DNA of 64,000 nt from Cylicocyclus nassatus (lineage: Eukaryota > Nematoda > Chromadorea > Rhabditida > Strongylidae): assembly GCA_958299035.1 (NCBI GenBank), contig CATQJL010000223.1:78075600-78139599 (forward strand). The letters are read 5' to 3'. How positions within the stretch are numbered: position 1 is the stretch's first letter; every line of letters begins with the position of its first letter. The position numbers were made by a program, and so were the translations under genes. Of the stretch, positions 20,738 to 33,304 are shown one piece after another. The notes beneath the pieces are model-generated. The model was not told the DNA's origin. It ran no database searches and saw nothing but the letters and a program-made list of their open reading frames with translations.

Positions 20738-23700
20738 GGAAGAAAACGAATCCAAATTCCCTGAATTTGCACTCGAAAAGGAATTCCAGTGTCACAATAC
20801 ACAAGTAAGTTATAGAAAAAGCCAAACATGATTTCGTCAACCGAAGAGCGTTAATGATCGATTTTACTTTAGCTCGTAAAAGAAGTTGTATGTAAAACCA
20901 TACAGAAGTTTGTCAAAAACCCTCAAGATGTCCGTTTGGCGATAACTGTTTCGTTTCAACCACATATCACGGGCAATGACAATTCGCATGAACAGTAAGT
21001 TTTGGAGTAGAAGTGAGTTTGCGTCAAAGAGCATGCCTGCTTGCGAAAATGCAAAAAATTGATTGAAATTGGTTACTCGAGCCCTAAAGAGTCGTCTTGA
21101 TTTAGAGAAGCGATTGCTACAGTAGAAGTCGACAAACCGGGGAACTTCTACCCTGGTGGACAGGAGCAACGCGTGAGAAACAAAGAGGTTGAGTTTGTGC
21201 AAAGTTTCTTAGGGATCCGCCAGAGTTTACCGATGTCAAAAATGTAACCCGTGTTACTAGTGTTAATCGTGTTACTCGTGTTACACGAGTTACCAGTGTT
21301 ACCACTGTCCCCAGTGTTACTAGTTTTACCGGTGTTACTCGTGTTACTCGTGTTACCAGTGTTACCCACTGTCACCAAATCAGTGTTACCGGTATTACCA
21401 GTGTTGCTCGCATTACTAGTGTTACTAGTAATCGCTTTTATTGCTGTTGAGTACTAAAATGATCACCAATACAGTTTCATTTTAGAACGCAATCTCATTG
21501 ACTGGTGGGTAACACGAGTAACACTAGTGACACGGGTAACACGGGTAACACGGGTAACACGGGTAACACTGATAGCACGGGTAACTAGTAACACTGGTAA
21601 CAGTGGTAACACGGGTAACACGATTAACAATAGTAGCACGAGTAACACGAGCAACACTAGTAACAAGGGTAACACTGGTAGCATCGGACAGACCCCTTGA
21701 TTTGACTTTCTTTCATCTCTTTATTTTAGCTGGAAGTTCTACGCCAAGTCGAAAGAACAAAACAACAAGAAAGACGTGAAATGCGCAAATTAGCACGCGA
21801 AGAAGAGGAACGCAAACGTCGAAAAATGGAAACAGGAGTGAAACGACCTTCAGGTGGGACAGTCCATGAGAGAGGTACGCCAGAAAGCTAACTGTATACT
21901 TTCCCCAAATAGTCAACTGAACTGATGTGTTTGTTTTTCAGCAAGAATGACCCGTGTGGCTCCCCCACTTCCATTCAAGGCAGAAACTCGTAGACTCCCT
22001 TCTGGAGAGATGTATGCTGTGCGCGAATGGGTCTACAGTTATACAGAAAAAGAACCATTTTTTCCTCTACCTGTTACTTCGAATGCATTTGGAGAGCCGA
22101 TGATTGTGAGAGAAACGAAATTTCAAGGCTATGAACATTGGCATTTTACACCGGATAGTGAACCTGATGCACACGCAGCTGAGTTGCAAGGTACAGTGGG
22201 TGAAGAGAGAAAAGCATTGGAAAAGGGTGACAGTGAGCCTAAAGGAGAACCAAGAAGTGCAATTCCGTCTACTGCTGGAGTCAAAAACGCTAAGGAGGAA
22301 GATAGGGAAGGGCAAAAGCTTATTGCTCTCCTTCCAGGACCACCTCAGAAGGCCAAGGAAGTAAAGAAACAGAAAAAAGAACCGAAGAAGCGACCAAGCG
22401 TAAATGTTCGAAAGATAACAATCGTAGAACCAAAAGTATATAAAGGGTTGGTGGAACCTCAGTCTGAAGGTCTAAGTAAGCAGACTCTTACTTCTCAGTC
22501 TGTCATCGTTCTAAGTCAAGAAGGACAGAGTAAATTACATGCTCAAACCATTCCGTCCAGTGGCACAGCACCCGAGGTTGAATCGTCGAATATTCTGGAC
22601 ACTGACCAACAGACACCATCAGCCCGATCCACTTCTTCTGCTTCGACGGACACTGTGGAAGAGGGAAGCCTGCACGAGTTCAAAACTCCACCGGGTTCTT
22701 CATCTACTGTACCTTCTCCCGTTTTAACAGCAAAGAATGTCGAAGATGCGGGAGTTGTGAAACCATCAAGTGGAGTTCCAGTATCTGCTCCACCCGCCGC
22801 TTTGCCAAAAAATGAGGAGAAGGAGACACCACAGAAGGCTCAACGAATCCTAGATGTGACTACAGCAACTATCTCATTACAAAAACCACCAGAAGAGGTG
22901 ATAGCTACACAACCTGAGAAAGCAAGCACAACAGATCATCTTGTTACTCCATCACTTGATCAAGAAGTTCCAGAAGAAATGAAGGAGAAGACTAAGCCTC
23001 ATCCTTCGACCGTAACTCAATCTGTGACACCTTCTGACTTTCTTTCAACATCTACAGAAGAACCCAAAATTTCAAAGTCTGCGCCAAAACAACCAGTAGA
23101 AACTATAACTGCTCCACGAGCACTTGTTCCAGAAATCGGAAAAGAAGAAGAGCAGAAGAAAACATTAGAAGAGGCAGTACCGTCCACTGCTTTGGACACC
23201 GTAGACCAAGACCAATTAAAAGCCACAACACTGCCTCAGTTACAAGCAAACGTAACAGAAATTTCTTCTGCTTCAAGAAGGGAAGAAGAGGATAAGCAGC
23301 ATAAAGTTGTGTCTGATGCTTCGAAGGAGGCTCATAAGGTAATAACTACAATTACTCATCAGGTTGTGAAAGAAGAAAAAATGGCAAATTTGATGCCTGC
23401 GCCAGCCGCCTTTTCAGAAAAGAGGGAAGGAGAAGAGAAGCCAAAAGAAGCTAGAGTACCTGTGTCAGCAATATCAGTTGGACCTCCATCCAAGATTGAG
23501 GAAGAGAAGACAGTAAGAAAGGAGCCTGCTATTCCATCTGCTGCTCTGTTAGGGAGCGCAGAAGAAGAAGTAAAGCCGAAAAGGGCTGAGGTGCTTCTTA
23601 CACCATTTCCGTCTAATTTGGAGGAAAAGGCAAAGAAGGCCGAACCTACACCAACCGTCGTTCCTATGCCAGCCGCTGTAGAGGAGATGAAGCATACGAA

Positions 23701-26129
23701 ATCGGATGGTAAACGGGCAGCTTCGACATTCCGGTACACAATCCGATCTGAAGGATCACGAGAAATCGAAGAAGAAGAGAAGCCCAAAATTTTCCTCAAA
23801 CCTCCATTACAACCGGATATGCTTGAAGCTGTAAAGCAGCTGAAAACTACAAAAGTAAAACCTGAGCAAAAGCCTATTCAACATTCTCCAGAAAGTAGCT
23901 TGTCGGGAAGTGCAGAAGAGCAAGAACGAAAAAACGACGTATCAGAAGCTCCGATAGCAACGCATCCTGTTGGTCCACCATCTACTTTGCCAAAAGATAT
24001 TGCGGACGAAAGAAAGATAACAAAATTACCTGTGTCACTAACTACTTCTGCCTTTCCCTCAGCTATATCAGTTACTCTACCAAAGCAAGAAGATGAAAAG
24101 ACTATGCCTCAACTTCCCCTGTTCAAGCCTCCGCACGTTACTTCCCCTCCATCGAAGCCGGAGCCAATGCCTCCGATAGCAAAAGTTGATGCTACCCCAC
24201 AGCTTGCTGTATTGCCAGAAGGTGCGAAGGAAGAGACATCTGAAAATATCAAGCCTCAGACTGTGATAAAAGCCCATTCTGCGACCCCTATAGTTCAACT
24301 CGAGACTTCGAAAAAATTAAAGGCAACGCAAGTGGAGATAAACCAGTCTATTTCAAAAGATCCTGCTACTGCACCATTCGCTCTACCAGGAAGCGCCGAA
24401 GAAGAGAAAACAGAAAAAGTTGAAGTTACGCCTTTTCCGCCTGCAGTTTCTCCTACTAGAGTACCACTGAAGGTTGTAGAAGTGTTAAACTATACAAAAT
24501 ACAAGCGTGATTCCTCTATGGTAGAAAAGACGAAGGCTACAACATTTGATTCTAAGCCGATGTCAGAAATTTCAGCTCCTACCTCGCCATCTGTTTTCAA
24601 AACCGAGCAAGAAGAAAAGGAGAAGAATATAGAACCTCGGCTACTGGCAATGTCTGAGTCTCCACACCGGCCAACCATTTTACCATTTAAGATTGGAGCT
24701 GATGTGGAAGTCACGAAAGTGAAGCCTAAGCAACCAATTATTTCTTCAGCTGTTCCAAATGCCGCTTTACAAGAAAATGTAAACTGGACAAAACCAGAAG
24801 GATTTAGTTTGGATATACGAAAGAAGACCCCGCCCTTAGATCAGCCTACTATCCCATCACCTAAGGCGCTAGAAGAGGTAAAGATTGCAAATCTCGAGCT
24901 TCAGCAACCAGTACATGTAGAAGATTCGGTTGTCCTTGCACTGACAAGTTCGAAGGAGACAGAAAAAACGAGAAGTCCATTGCCGATCGCAGAACCGGGG
25001 CAGAAGGCAACAACAAAGCTAGAAGAGACTCTACAAAAGCCGCAAAGTAAGGCTGAAACTGTTCAATCCCAAAGCATTCCCATGAGAGCGAGTAAGAAAG
25101 AATCCGAAGCGATGTCAACAGTTGCTATCTCACCCACATCCCTTCCTTCTCCTCCAACAGAAAAGAAAATGAAGTTTGAGCGCCTACCTACTTTATCTCC
25201 AAAGGTCATCAAAGATAAAAAGCATTACAAAAGAAAAGTTGTACATTCTCATGTTGAACCTCAGCCTCTCATTCCCGTCGACATGACGACTGAATTAGAC
25301 GACAAAGCTCAGAAGAGCGAGCCTCGACGGCCGAGTGTAGAAGAAATGGTGAGCCAGCATACAATAGCGCTCGTATTTTTTGACAAAATGGCGCAAAGTC
25401 GCCCGATTCATGTGGCCTCACCGCAACGTGGCCATATCTCGCTTCAGAGTGGACGAATTCTCATTCCAAAGGCACCATTCGACAAAGTTCGGGCGGCGCA
25501 CCTTCTGGTATTCAAAGTGCGCCATAGGAGGCCAGATTCCACGAATCGTTTTAGATTTTTGCTTACTAGGTTACTCAGTGTGCTTTCTCACAGCACTCAC
25601 TGGGTAACCTACCGTGAGCGAAAATCTGAGACGATATGTGGGATCTGGCCTCCAACAGTGTCCAAACAGGCACTTCTGAATGTCAGAAGATACCGCGCCT
25701 AGCTGATTCAAAAGATGCCCTTGGAATAAGAATTTGTCCACTCTCAGGCGATGGCCACTGCGGTGATGTCACATGAATCGGGCCCGAGCGGTATTGTAGC
25801 TTTACTGGTGATGAGCTGATGAGACAGCGAGAACATTTACTTTACAGAATGCCGTGCGAGAGCTGGGTTCACCTCGAGATGATGCGACCGACCGAGATGG
25901 ATTATCGCTTGAGACCATAGATGTACAATCAGCTGTTGATCTACCACAACATGAAACGTTTTACATTGCAATGCCAGATGATTCGCGAATAGAAACAAAG
26001 GTACTCGCGTATTTCAGAAATTCTATGCACACCTTTCAATTCCAGGGATCAGCAAACATTCAAGGATCCATAAAATTGGAAGATGATGGTAAATCGCCAA
26101 AAGTCCTTGCTTACATAAATGTAGGGTAG
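20738..26129 (+). CDS. Large multi-exon gene; Pro/Glu/Lys-rich protein of unknown family
   Basis: Six exons join in phase: 20738-20804, 20873-20994, 21106-21172, 21730-21874, 21942-25348 and 25848-26129. Key junctions are CAA|GTAAGT, CA|GTAAGT, CGC|GTGAGA, GAGAG|GTACGC and ATG|GTGAGC, each with a T-rich or ACAG acceptor. The third and fourth exons give a charged coiled-coil-like stretch (VERTKQQERREMRKLAREEE). The 3.4-kb exon starts with an ordered-looking part (EWVYSYTEKEPFFPLPVTSN). It then becomes about 1,050 residues of low-complexity P/E/K/S/T sequence with scattered GSAEE modules. The last exon (NAVRELGSPRDD onward) ends VLAYINVG. The 5' end is missing. I recognise no domain; a scaffold-like disordered role is only a guess. 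Its introns hold a GTTAC minisatellite and a fold-back MITE. Confidence 0.7.
21241..21683. repeat. Inverted GTTAC/GTAAC minisatellite within an intron
   Basis: Units of 9-10 bases such as GTGTTACTC fill 21241-21446. The inverted units such as GGTAACACG fill 21507-21683, around a unique centre that recurs at 26.6 kb and 31.8 kb. It lies in the 557-base intron between exons 3 and 4 of the large gene. Confidence 0.85.
25401..25783. mobile_element. Fold-back MITE in the last intron of the large gene
   Basis: GCCCGATTCATGTG opens and CACATGAATCGGGC closes a near-complete hairpin of about 380 bases, with the turn near 25590. An open frame reads through its left arm (to 25702) only because the intron has no early stop. 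Confidence 0.7.
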
Positions 26130-26206
26130 CAAGCATTATTTCATGGACAGATATCTAACGAAAAAGACACAAAGATTAATCTTTAAACTTGTGTATCATG
26201 AGGCGC

Positions 26207-26212
26207 AATAAA
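26207..26212 (+). terminator. Poly(A) signal of the large gene
   Basis: AATAAA occurs 78 bases after the stop codon. Confidence 0.6.
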
Positions 26213-26427
26213 ATGTTGAAAAGAAATACACGAGCAAACTAGTGAAAGCATGATCGTATTCGCAAGTGTGAGGCAAAGTATGGATAACAAATTTCGTTTT
26301 TCCTTATCTTTTCTTCTTTGAAATGATTTTGACTGCGCTTTCATTATTCTAAATGACAAGATGAAGAATTGAAGGCGCAAGCGCTTCAGAAAAGCATCAT
26401 GTTTCAAAAGAATCGCCTATTAATCTA

Positions 26428-26794
26428 AGACTTTGGTCATACCTTATCCGTGTTACCCGTGTTACCGGTGTTACCAGCGTTACCTCGTGTCACTCGTGTT
26501 ACTAGTGTTACCCATGTTACTCGTGTTCCCGGTGTTAGTCATTTACTCGCGTTACTGGTGTTACTAGTGTTGCCGCTTTTATTGCTGTTGAATAGTGAAA
26601 TGATCACAATACATTCTCATTTTGAAACGCAATATCACTGACTGGTGAGTAACAGAAGTAACACTAGTAACACTAGTAACACGAATAACACGAGTAACCT
26701 AGTAACACCGGTAAGTATAACACTGTAACGGTGGTAACACGGGCAACATGGGCAACACGGGTAACACCAGTAACATGAAGTATGTCCAAAGTCT
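26428..26794. mobile_element. Minisatellite-armed MITE, copy A
   Basis: Ends AGACTTTGGTCATA and TATGTCCAAAGTCT are inverted. Next to each end lies a GTTAC or GTAAC minisatellite, and between them a conserved centre (TTATTGCTGTTGA and CGCAATATCACTGACTGGTG). Confidence 0.7.
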
Positions 26795-27009
26795 GAGTTT
26801 GAATTTGTCAACATATCTCAAACATATCTGCTCTACGAGAAGTTTTAACATAATCTCACATGTACAGCGAATCACGCAGTACCGCCAATCCGCAGGAATA
26901 GTCGTATCTCACTGTCGACTACATATATGACCTCGACAAAATGATAGTAATAAAGATTTAGCTCTTTCAGGCAGAAAGGAAAGTCTTCAACCTTTCTAAA
27001 AAAACAAAA

Positions 27010-27814
27010 GCCCATAGTAAGGCTGGATCTGTTCAAATGAACCAAACTAAAGCCATCATGAGATTCCGTCAGCTAAAATGACGACAGCCCACCTTCCTAT
27101 GCTATAAGAGCGCAAAGTGTGACATTGACCATCCGTTCACCTGCCGCACTCACTGATCCAATCCCATCACTTCACGCTCAGTTGAGACGTAATAGCATGG
27201 AGAAGACGAGACACAGAGGAGAGTTTCGTAAGCAGTCCTGAACTTACGACACACATCAGTTTACCTAACACTGCGGAAGAAGAGGTGCAAAATTGCACAA
27301 TACTAGGGCCCGAGAAGGAGAGGAGATAAACAGCTGATCTTGGCGTGGAAAACAAAGAAATAGATTTTTTTTGTAGAGTTTGCTGCCATTTTGAAAAGCT
27401 GCCCGAGACGAGAAATTATTGATTTATTTCATTAAATTCATGTCGCAACCATTTCATTTTTTCGTGAAATTTTCGTCAAAATTTTTTTCGGTTTTATCCA
27501 TGCATTTGCTAAGCGAAGTTCTTGATAGCGGTCATCTTCGATTTTGCGATAATGATCCCTCTCAAAATGCCCGGCGATACAGCAAAAGTTGGCGCTGTCG
27601 TGTCGAACCATAGCAGCGCGTTCAGTTTCAATCGCTTATGAGTCTGACAAAACCAGCCTAAGATGTTCCTTTTTTCAAGAACACACATGATTATCATGTC
27701 TGGGAAGCGATCCGCATCCAAATCTATAGCTCACCGGATGCCCGACTGAGGCGTCTTAGTTTCAATCTAGGATTGCCCTAGCCGAGTTGCGCTGAACAGG
27801 GTTTACTGCGTGCC
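27010..27814. mobile_element. TIR element, GGCCCGTAGTAAA family, diverged copy 2
   Basis: GCCCATAGTAAGGCTGG on the left and GGGTTTACTGCGTGCC on the right are eroded versions of the family ends. The middle shares the TTCATTAAATTCATGTCGCA-type block with copy 1. Confidence 0.55.
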
Positions 27815-28009
27815 AAGGCCTTTTTGAGGTGCAAAAAATGACAAAATCTCAAAAATAATCAACTTGTCCTTATAATGGCAGCAAAGGCGCAACCACCACA
27901 TACGAGCTCTTCAGAGTTCATTGCCTAAGATAATCTTGCTTACAAATCAATCCTTAAGATGACCTTTTTCCATTCCGCGCATACTTCTGGAAGTGCATCT
28001 CAAAAAGTT

Positions 28010-28270
28010 ATCGTCGTCTCCCCGGTGTACGTTGGGCGGAGCTTTTGCGGACATTTCAACACGTTGGTGAACCTGTTGACCCTCTACTACGAGTCATTGT
28101 TTTTTGTGATCTCTCGCTACCAACCCTGCCACGTGTGACAACAGCATATAAACGTGGCAGATTAGAGAGAGTGCAAAGAACCTTGCTTTGAAGTAGAGGT
28201 TGACAAGTTCACCAACGTGTTGAAATGTCCGCAAAAGCTCCGCCCAACGTACGCCGGGGAGACGACGATA
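28010..28270. mobile_element. Fold-back MITE
   Basis: The arms GTTGGGCGGAGCTTTTGCGG and its inverse, with CAACACGTTGGTGAAC, form a hairpin of about 260 bases. Confidence 0.7.
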
Positions 28271-29864
28271 TAAACTCAGTGAGTCAGCATGTCTTATGAA
28301 CAGGTTTATCTTTGCAACAAACGTTGGAACTATCATGAAGGATCAATTCGTTTGAAGTTACAGCAGTTTAATAATCCCCGCAATCTCTGCATACCCGTAA
28401 ACTTTCGCTACAATCTATGAAACAACAATGAATTTGAAATATTGGTGATACACAAGTGAATAGCCAGGATAAACACTCCAGGAAATAGACGCTTTAAAAG
28501 GAAAGAAGTGGAGCTGAAAATTGTTTAAAAATAGTTTCATTTTATCTGCAAATTCAAAGAGTGCGATAAATTTCGAAAAACTTTTATGTGCCGTTCGACT
28601 TTCTCGGCTATCATCTACAATATGGCGCGGATTTCCTATACCTCTTCAGTACTGTAAGATTACAGTAGGCAGGTCTCGGCACAGGTGGCTTACGGGGCGA
28701 ACTGGTACTTTTCGGGTAAAAGGTGAATGACGTTTGCGGAAACTCCTCCCCCCTACACCCACACAATCGCCTTCTGCCTTCATGTTACCTTTCATCTCCT
28801 ATGGGGGAAGCAAATTGTCAATCCTGCCTTATCGATCACATTCCTGCAGAAACCAATAATTTCCTGTTTTAACTGGTTCGCCGATTGAGCGCGCGAATCA
28901 ATCCTGCTCCGAAATAAACAAAAGCCTTGTTTACAGCGAAGAGAAAATAAATGACTCCAAAAATTTGTGTATAGATGGGCAATAGGAAGTTTCCCAGACT
29001 CCCTCTTCCTCGCCTGGTTAGGACTATGTGCAAAAAATTATGAAAGAGTTATGTGAACCGAAGGCGTGGCAAACTTTTTTCGGAGTTTAGGTTGCTTACC
29101 AACAACCTGGACAGCCACCTGCAGTGGCTGTAGAAAGAAAAAAGTCATAAGTTTCCCTTCCCTTACAAATTTCTTCATAAGTTGAACATTTATTTATTTA
29201 TTTATTTATTTATTGCACCAAAAGTGCGCCATCGACTAGTCAAAAAGTCTAGGCAATATTCATCAGGAAGAAAAAGAACTCAGATAAAATCATCATTAAA
29301 AAAATGTTCTCAATTTTGATACTACCAAACTAAATGAATAGGAATTATAGCATCCAAATTTGACCACTATATTGCCTGTTCAAAACATTAACATGGATAG
29401 TGAATAGAACGTGAGGTTGGACTAACGGTATCAAAGGTAGTTACTTTCACATTCTCTATTTAAGTGACCAGATTTGATGTAAAAGGGTGGGACCAAGGCG
29501 AATGGGCTAAACCATGCGTACCTCGGTTAATTCGTTGAGCTCACCCTAGCTCCTCTGAGATGTTGCTTTCGGTATACTGCATTAAATCCTATTGCTCTGA
29601 GCAAAGTTGATGTAGGAGGGTGAGAGCAAGGCGAATGGGCTAAACCATGCGTGCCTAGGCTAATTCACTGAGCTCACCCTAAGTACTCCTTAAGCAGTCG
29701 TAAGCAGAATGATTTGAAATTATCTGAGTGATCAACAGTAGTCAAATTTCTGCCATAATTAGCGATAAGAGTAAAAAAAAAACGTTTGGTAGAATCAACC
29801 TGAGATGTAAGAGATCAGAAGTAAGTAAATTCGTATAGTGTGTATATATAACTTGTATATACTA
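28271..29864. repeat. Intergenic stretch with simple and direct repeats
   Basis: A (TTTA)n run lies at about 29180-29210. Two direct copies of a 75-base unit containing AAGGCGAATGGGCTAAACCA lie at about 29481-29556 and 29610-29690. No exon was recognised. Confidence 0.6.
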
Positions 29865-30782
29865 GGCTGTTGCATAAGTTCTGTCCGATTTTTTTGCCTC
29901 ATGTTTGAAGCAGCTGTTCTAAGAGAATTTCATCTCTAATTCGATACGGTTGGTATCATTGAAAAGTGCTTTCCTTGCGCTTTCTAAAGCATACCAGAAT
30001 TCAATAAAATTCTTAGTGTACGGAGATCACAGGCCTAAAATCTCTAAGTGGCCGAGGTACGTTCTATCCCTAGAAATATGTCCTTGCGAGGATATCTCCA
30101 CAATGCGCCCTTCAAGTCAGGTTCTTTCATTGGCTTCCGAATAAGGGTTTGGAATGCTAGTATATGCAGAAGTTCGGTCCCATGAAGAATACGTCTTGCT
30201 AGTAAAATTTATCCTCGAACATAAATCTTTGGTATAGATGTTTTACAAGCAATAACTTTCTGCGAATAGAAGTAATCGACAAGCTCAAAGTTGGAGGTGC
30301 TAGGGCAAAGCAAGAGCTAACAGGGCCCATCCACCAATTCCTTTTCGGCGCTCACGTCAGTTGTAAAACGTTCGTAGTTCATAAATAGGCATGCACACAT
30401 GTGCTGAAGCGAGGTCAAAAAGTGGCTAATTTTTTGTTCGGTCAGGAAAATCTCTCGGCAGCGCAAACCCTATGGGCTCTTTTATGTTGCATAATAATCT
30501 ACGAAAATTTCTCTATCCATCCATTATTAGAAAAGATGCCTATCAATTTTCATAAGGGAGCGTTACCATGTCAAAAAAGACAGATTCGAAGAAAAACGCT
30601 GCGAAGTTTTTGCATTCTTGGTTCTTCCTTAACAAAGATTTGCGCAGATCTCAATATGCATTTTTTAGCCAAGGGACTGCTCAACACATAGAAACTAAGA
30701 CCTTGGAAAAAAGTTGACTCTGAAAGAAGTTATGACATTTTAAACTCAAAAATTCAAATCGGACAGAACTTATGCAACAGCC
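29865..30782. mobile_element. Mariner-like element without a transposase
   Basis: The ends GGCTGTTGCATAAGTTCTGT (continuing CCGA) are inverted and perfect for about 23 bases. TA flanks both sides (29863-29864 and 30783-30784). TGCATAAGTTCTGTCC is typical of mariner ends. The 918-base body has only short, broken open frames and no DD(34)D sign. Confidence 0.75.
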
Positions 30783-31149
30783 TAGTACATAACTTTGTTC
30801 TACATCAAAAACCCAACAACTGAGTTCTGGAATCTTCCCAGGCTTTCTTTTCCTCGCCTGGTACACCCTACAACCCTCCAGAGATTATGGCGGCGGCAAG
30901 CTTGCTCCAAGCGCGCAATGATGCGCGCCGGACACAGCATGCCGCCAATGTGGAGAATATGAGCTTCCTTGTTCTTTTTCGTCTGTTTAATGTTGCTGTA
31001 TGTTTTAATCCATTATTTTTTGTTATTCGTATTTGATCTATTCATGGTCGGGTCGTAGGTGATGCCGTTTTTTGTGACGAAGTCTATGGGGACTTCGTTT
31101 TAGATAAATGAAAAAGCCATTCATACCGAGATTTGATAGTAAGAACTCT

Positions 31150-31310
31150 GGAGAGGTGTCAAACTATTAAGGATCGACTTTGCCTCAGAAAACAAACCAA
31201 ACAAGTTAAAAGTTCTGATACTAGGCTAGTCAAAGTTGATGAGTTCATATATGAAATTTGCACATCGCTGTCATACTTCTTCCATAAGTTGTTCTAGGTA
31301 AACTGTAATG
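31150..31310. repeat. Fragment of the mariner-like MITE family
   Basis: Text such as CAAACCAAACAAG, TTCTGATACTA and TAAACTGTAATGAC aligns with the interior of 55733-56405 (55930-56060). The rest of 30783-31638 holds no clear gene. Confidence 0.5.
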
Positions 31311-31638
31311 ACTCTCCCCAATATTTTCCGAATGCACTTTTTTGGGACACTTCATTGTGAAAGAATTATTTATCCTACTTGAAACCTATGGTTAAGCAGC
31401 ACTTCAATGCGTTTGCTACGGTACTAAATTCCGTATCCATATTTTCTCAGCTCTATTTTCTTTCGACTTCCGCTAGTCATTGCTGACGATATCAAGACCA
31501 TCTTTTTAAGTACTCTCATCATTCCCCACTTCAGTCCGTACTATCATTGTTACAAATAGGCTAGTAGCATCATTTGCTCCGATCGTAAGCCTGGAATTAT
31601 CTCGTGATCCCAAAGCCATGAAATCGTAATTTTCCTCA

Positions 31639-31965
31639 AGACTTTGACCATACATTATTCGTGTTACTCGTGTTAACACTGTCACCCGTGTCACCCCGCG
31701 TTACCATTGTTTTTAGTGTTACTCATGTTACTCACCAGTCAGTGATATTGCGTTCTAAAATAAGACTGTAATGTGAACAACTAACAACAACATTTCACTA
31801 TTCAACAGCAGTAGAAGCGGTAACACTAGTAACATTAGTAAACACGAGTAACACAGGCCACATGGGTAAAGTGGTAACACTGGTAAAACAAGTAACACTA
31901 GTAACACGAGAATCACGAGCAACAGTAGTAACACGGGTAACATGGGTAATGCATAGTCAAAGCCT
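31639..31965. mobile_element. Minisatellite-armed MITE, copy B
   Basis: AGACTTTGACCATACATTAT at the left and ATAGTCAAAGCCT at the right are inverted. GTTAC and GTAAC arrays and the conserved centre lie between, inverted relative to copy A. Confidence 0.65.
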
Positions 31966-31987
31966 AAGAGCCGGACGTACATCACGC

Positions 31988-32190
31988 GATTTCATCGATT
32001 CGCGATTCTTCCAGCAAGACAACTGTTACCGTTCATTGCATGCAGATCATCTTGCATTTCGGTTGTGACAGTTTGTCGCGATTGGTCGTGAACGGAAAAC
32101 CATCACATCGAAATGTAAGATGATCTGCAAGCAATGAACTCGTAACGGTTGTTTTGTTGGGAGAATCGCAAGGCGATCAAAACGCGCGTT
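31988..32190. mobile_element. Fold-back repeat
   Basis: TTCATTGCATGCAGATCATC and the inverted GATGATCTGCAAGCAATGAA-like text form arms around about 32085. A related single arm occurs at 58325-58400. Confidence 0.6.
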
Positions 32191-32467
32191 GTATATGCGG
32201 CCATCTTTAGAAAACTAACAACTCATTGTGCAAAGTTTCAGCGATCGACAATCCAAGATGAGGGCATGAGTTTGCTGCAGGAATAAATGACAGTAAGGTC
32301 AAACTGTTTATTAATGCAAGTATTTCTCAAAATGGTGGCATTTCCCCTTACCGATGCATTCCCGTTATTGATTAAAAGAAGAGTTACGTAGTAGATAAGG
32401 TTCAGTCACATTCGTTCGTTCAAATGCACATTTGACTTCGATTCTGTTGCGCTTGAGGGTAGTGTAA

Positions 32468-32929
32468 TCACATCCAAATAGGAAATTCGAATCCTTGGGA
32501 CGAAAACCAACACAGCTTGCAAAGCAACCCCACCATGGGTTCTTCATCTGGAATAACATGTATTTCAGGCACCAAACCTATACTGTTGCACAGAGAGTAG
32601 GCTAAGAATTGGTGTCGCTCACGTTTGATTCTTGCAACCTTATTTAGAAATCGGCTTAGGACTTCAAAAAGTAACAAGATAGAGCAGTCTGTGCAAAAAT
32701 CTGGGTGTTGTTGGTTGTCTTTGGTGAAGAGTTGTTTAAACCAAGCCAGGAACACTAAAATTGTGAAAGCAGAGAAGCACTCCCATATATATTCAGTAGT
32801 GTTCTTTACTGCTATCGCTGTATTTGACACGCTATTGCAATAAAACTTTGAAAGCAGCCCTGTTAGTGTGGCGTAACTCACGTGAGTAACGTTTTCTCTC
32901 ACAGCCTGGAAGAACAGAGAGCAACGCAC
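32468..32929 (-). CDS. Possible exon of an unknown gene
   Basis: A 150-codon open frame follows a plausible acceptor (TTCTTCCAG). It includes AVRENVTHVSYATLTGLL, a hydrophobic stretch near FTILVFLAWF, and FLNKVARIKRERHQFL. A 75-base in-frame segment bounded by GTGAGC and TTATTCCAG could be an intron. Amino-acid use looks natural, but I see no family motif and no partner exon. Confidence 0.35.
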   Translation of the reverse strand: MRCSLFFQAVRENVTHVSYATLTGLLSKFYCNSVSNTAIAVKNTTEYIWECFSAFTILVFLAWFKQLFTKDNQQHPDFCTDCSILLLFEVLSRFLNKVARIKRERHQFLAYSLCNSIGLVPEIHVIPDEEPMVGLLCKLCWFSSQGFEFPIWM

Positions 32930-33304
32930 AGCAAGGTCAGGGAATCGCCAAAGTACTTTTGTCGGGCCAAGGCCTAAAGGTTCGGCTTGCCGGAAAAATT
33001 ATCATGCAGGTCGTTCTGTAGGCCCCGAGGTTCGCCCGAGTGCTTGTTCTTGGGCCGCGGGATTCCGGCAAAACATTTGAGACTCGCGGCCTTTCCCTTG
33101 TGACGTTAAGCCGCGGGTCGCCGAGCAGTTAAATCTAGGGCCGCGGATGGTCAATTTGAAAATTCAAAGTCTGCGCACTGCCAAAAGGCAGTGTTAGGGG
33201 CCGCGGGTGCTCGCAATAATCATGCTACTACACCTGAAGGTGAAAGACGCTTTCTTCAAAACTTTGGAAACACTGCCCAAATTTTCAGGAAGAGCTCAGT
33301 CTAA

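Noticed and set aside
25349..25702. Continuation of the large exon to the stop at 25702
   Set aside because: A GTGAGC donor at 25349 and an in-phase acceptor at 25847 define an intron; the read-through runs into a MITE hairpin.
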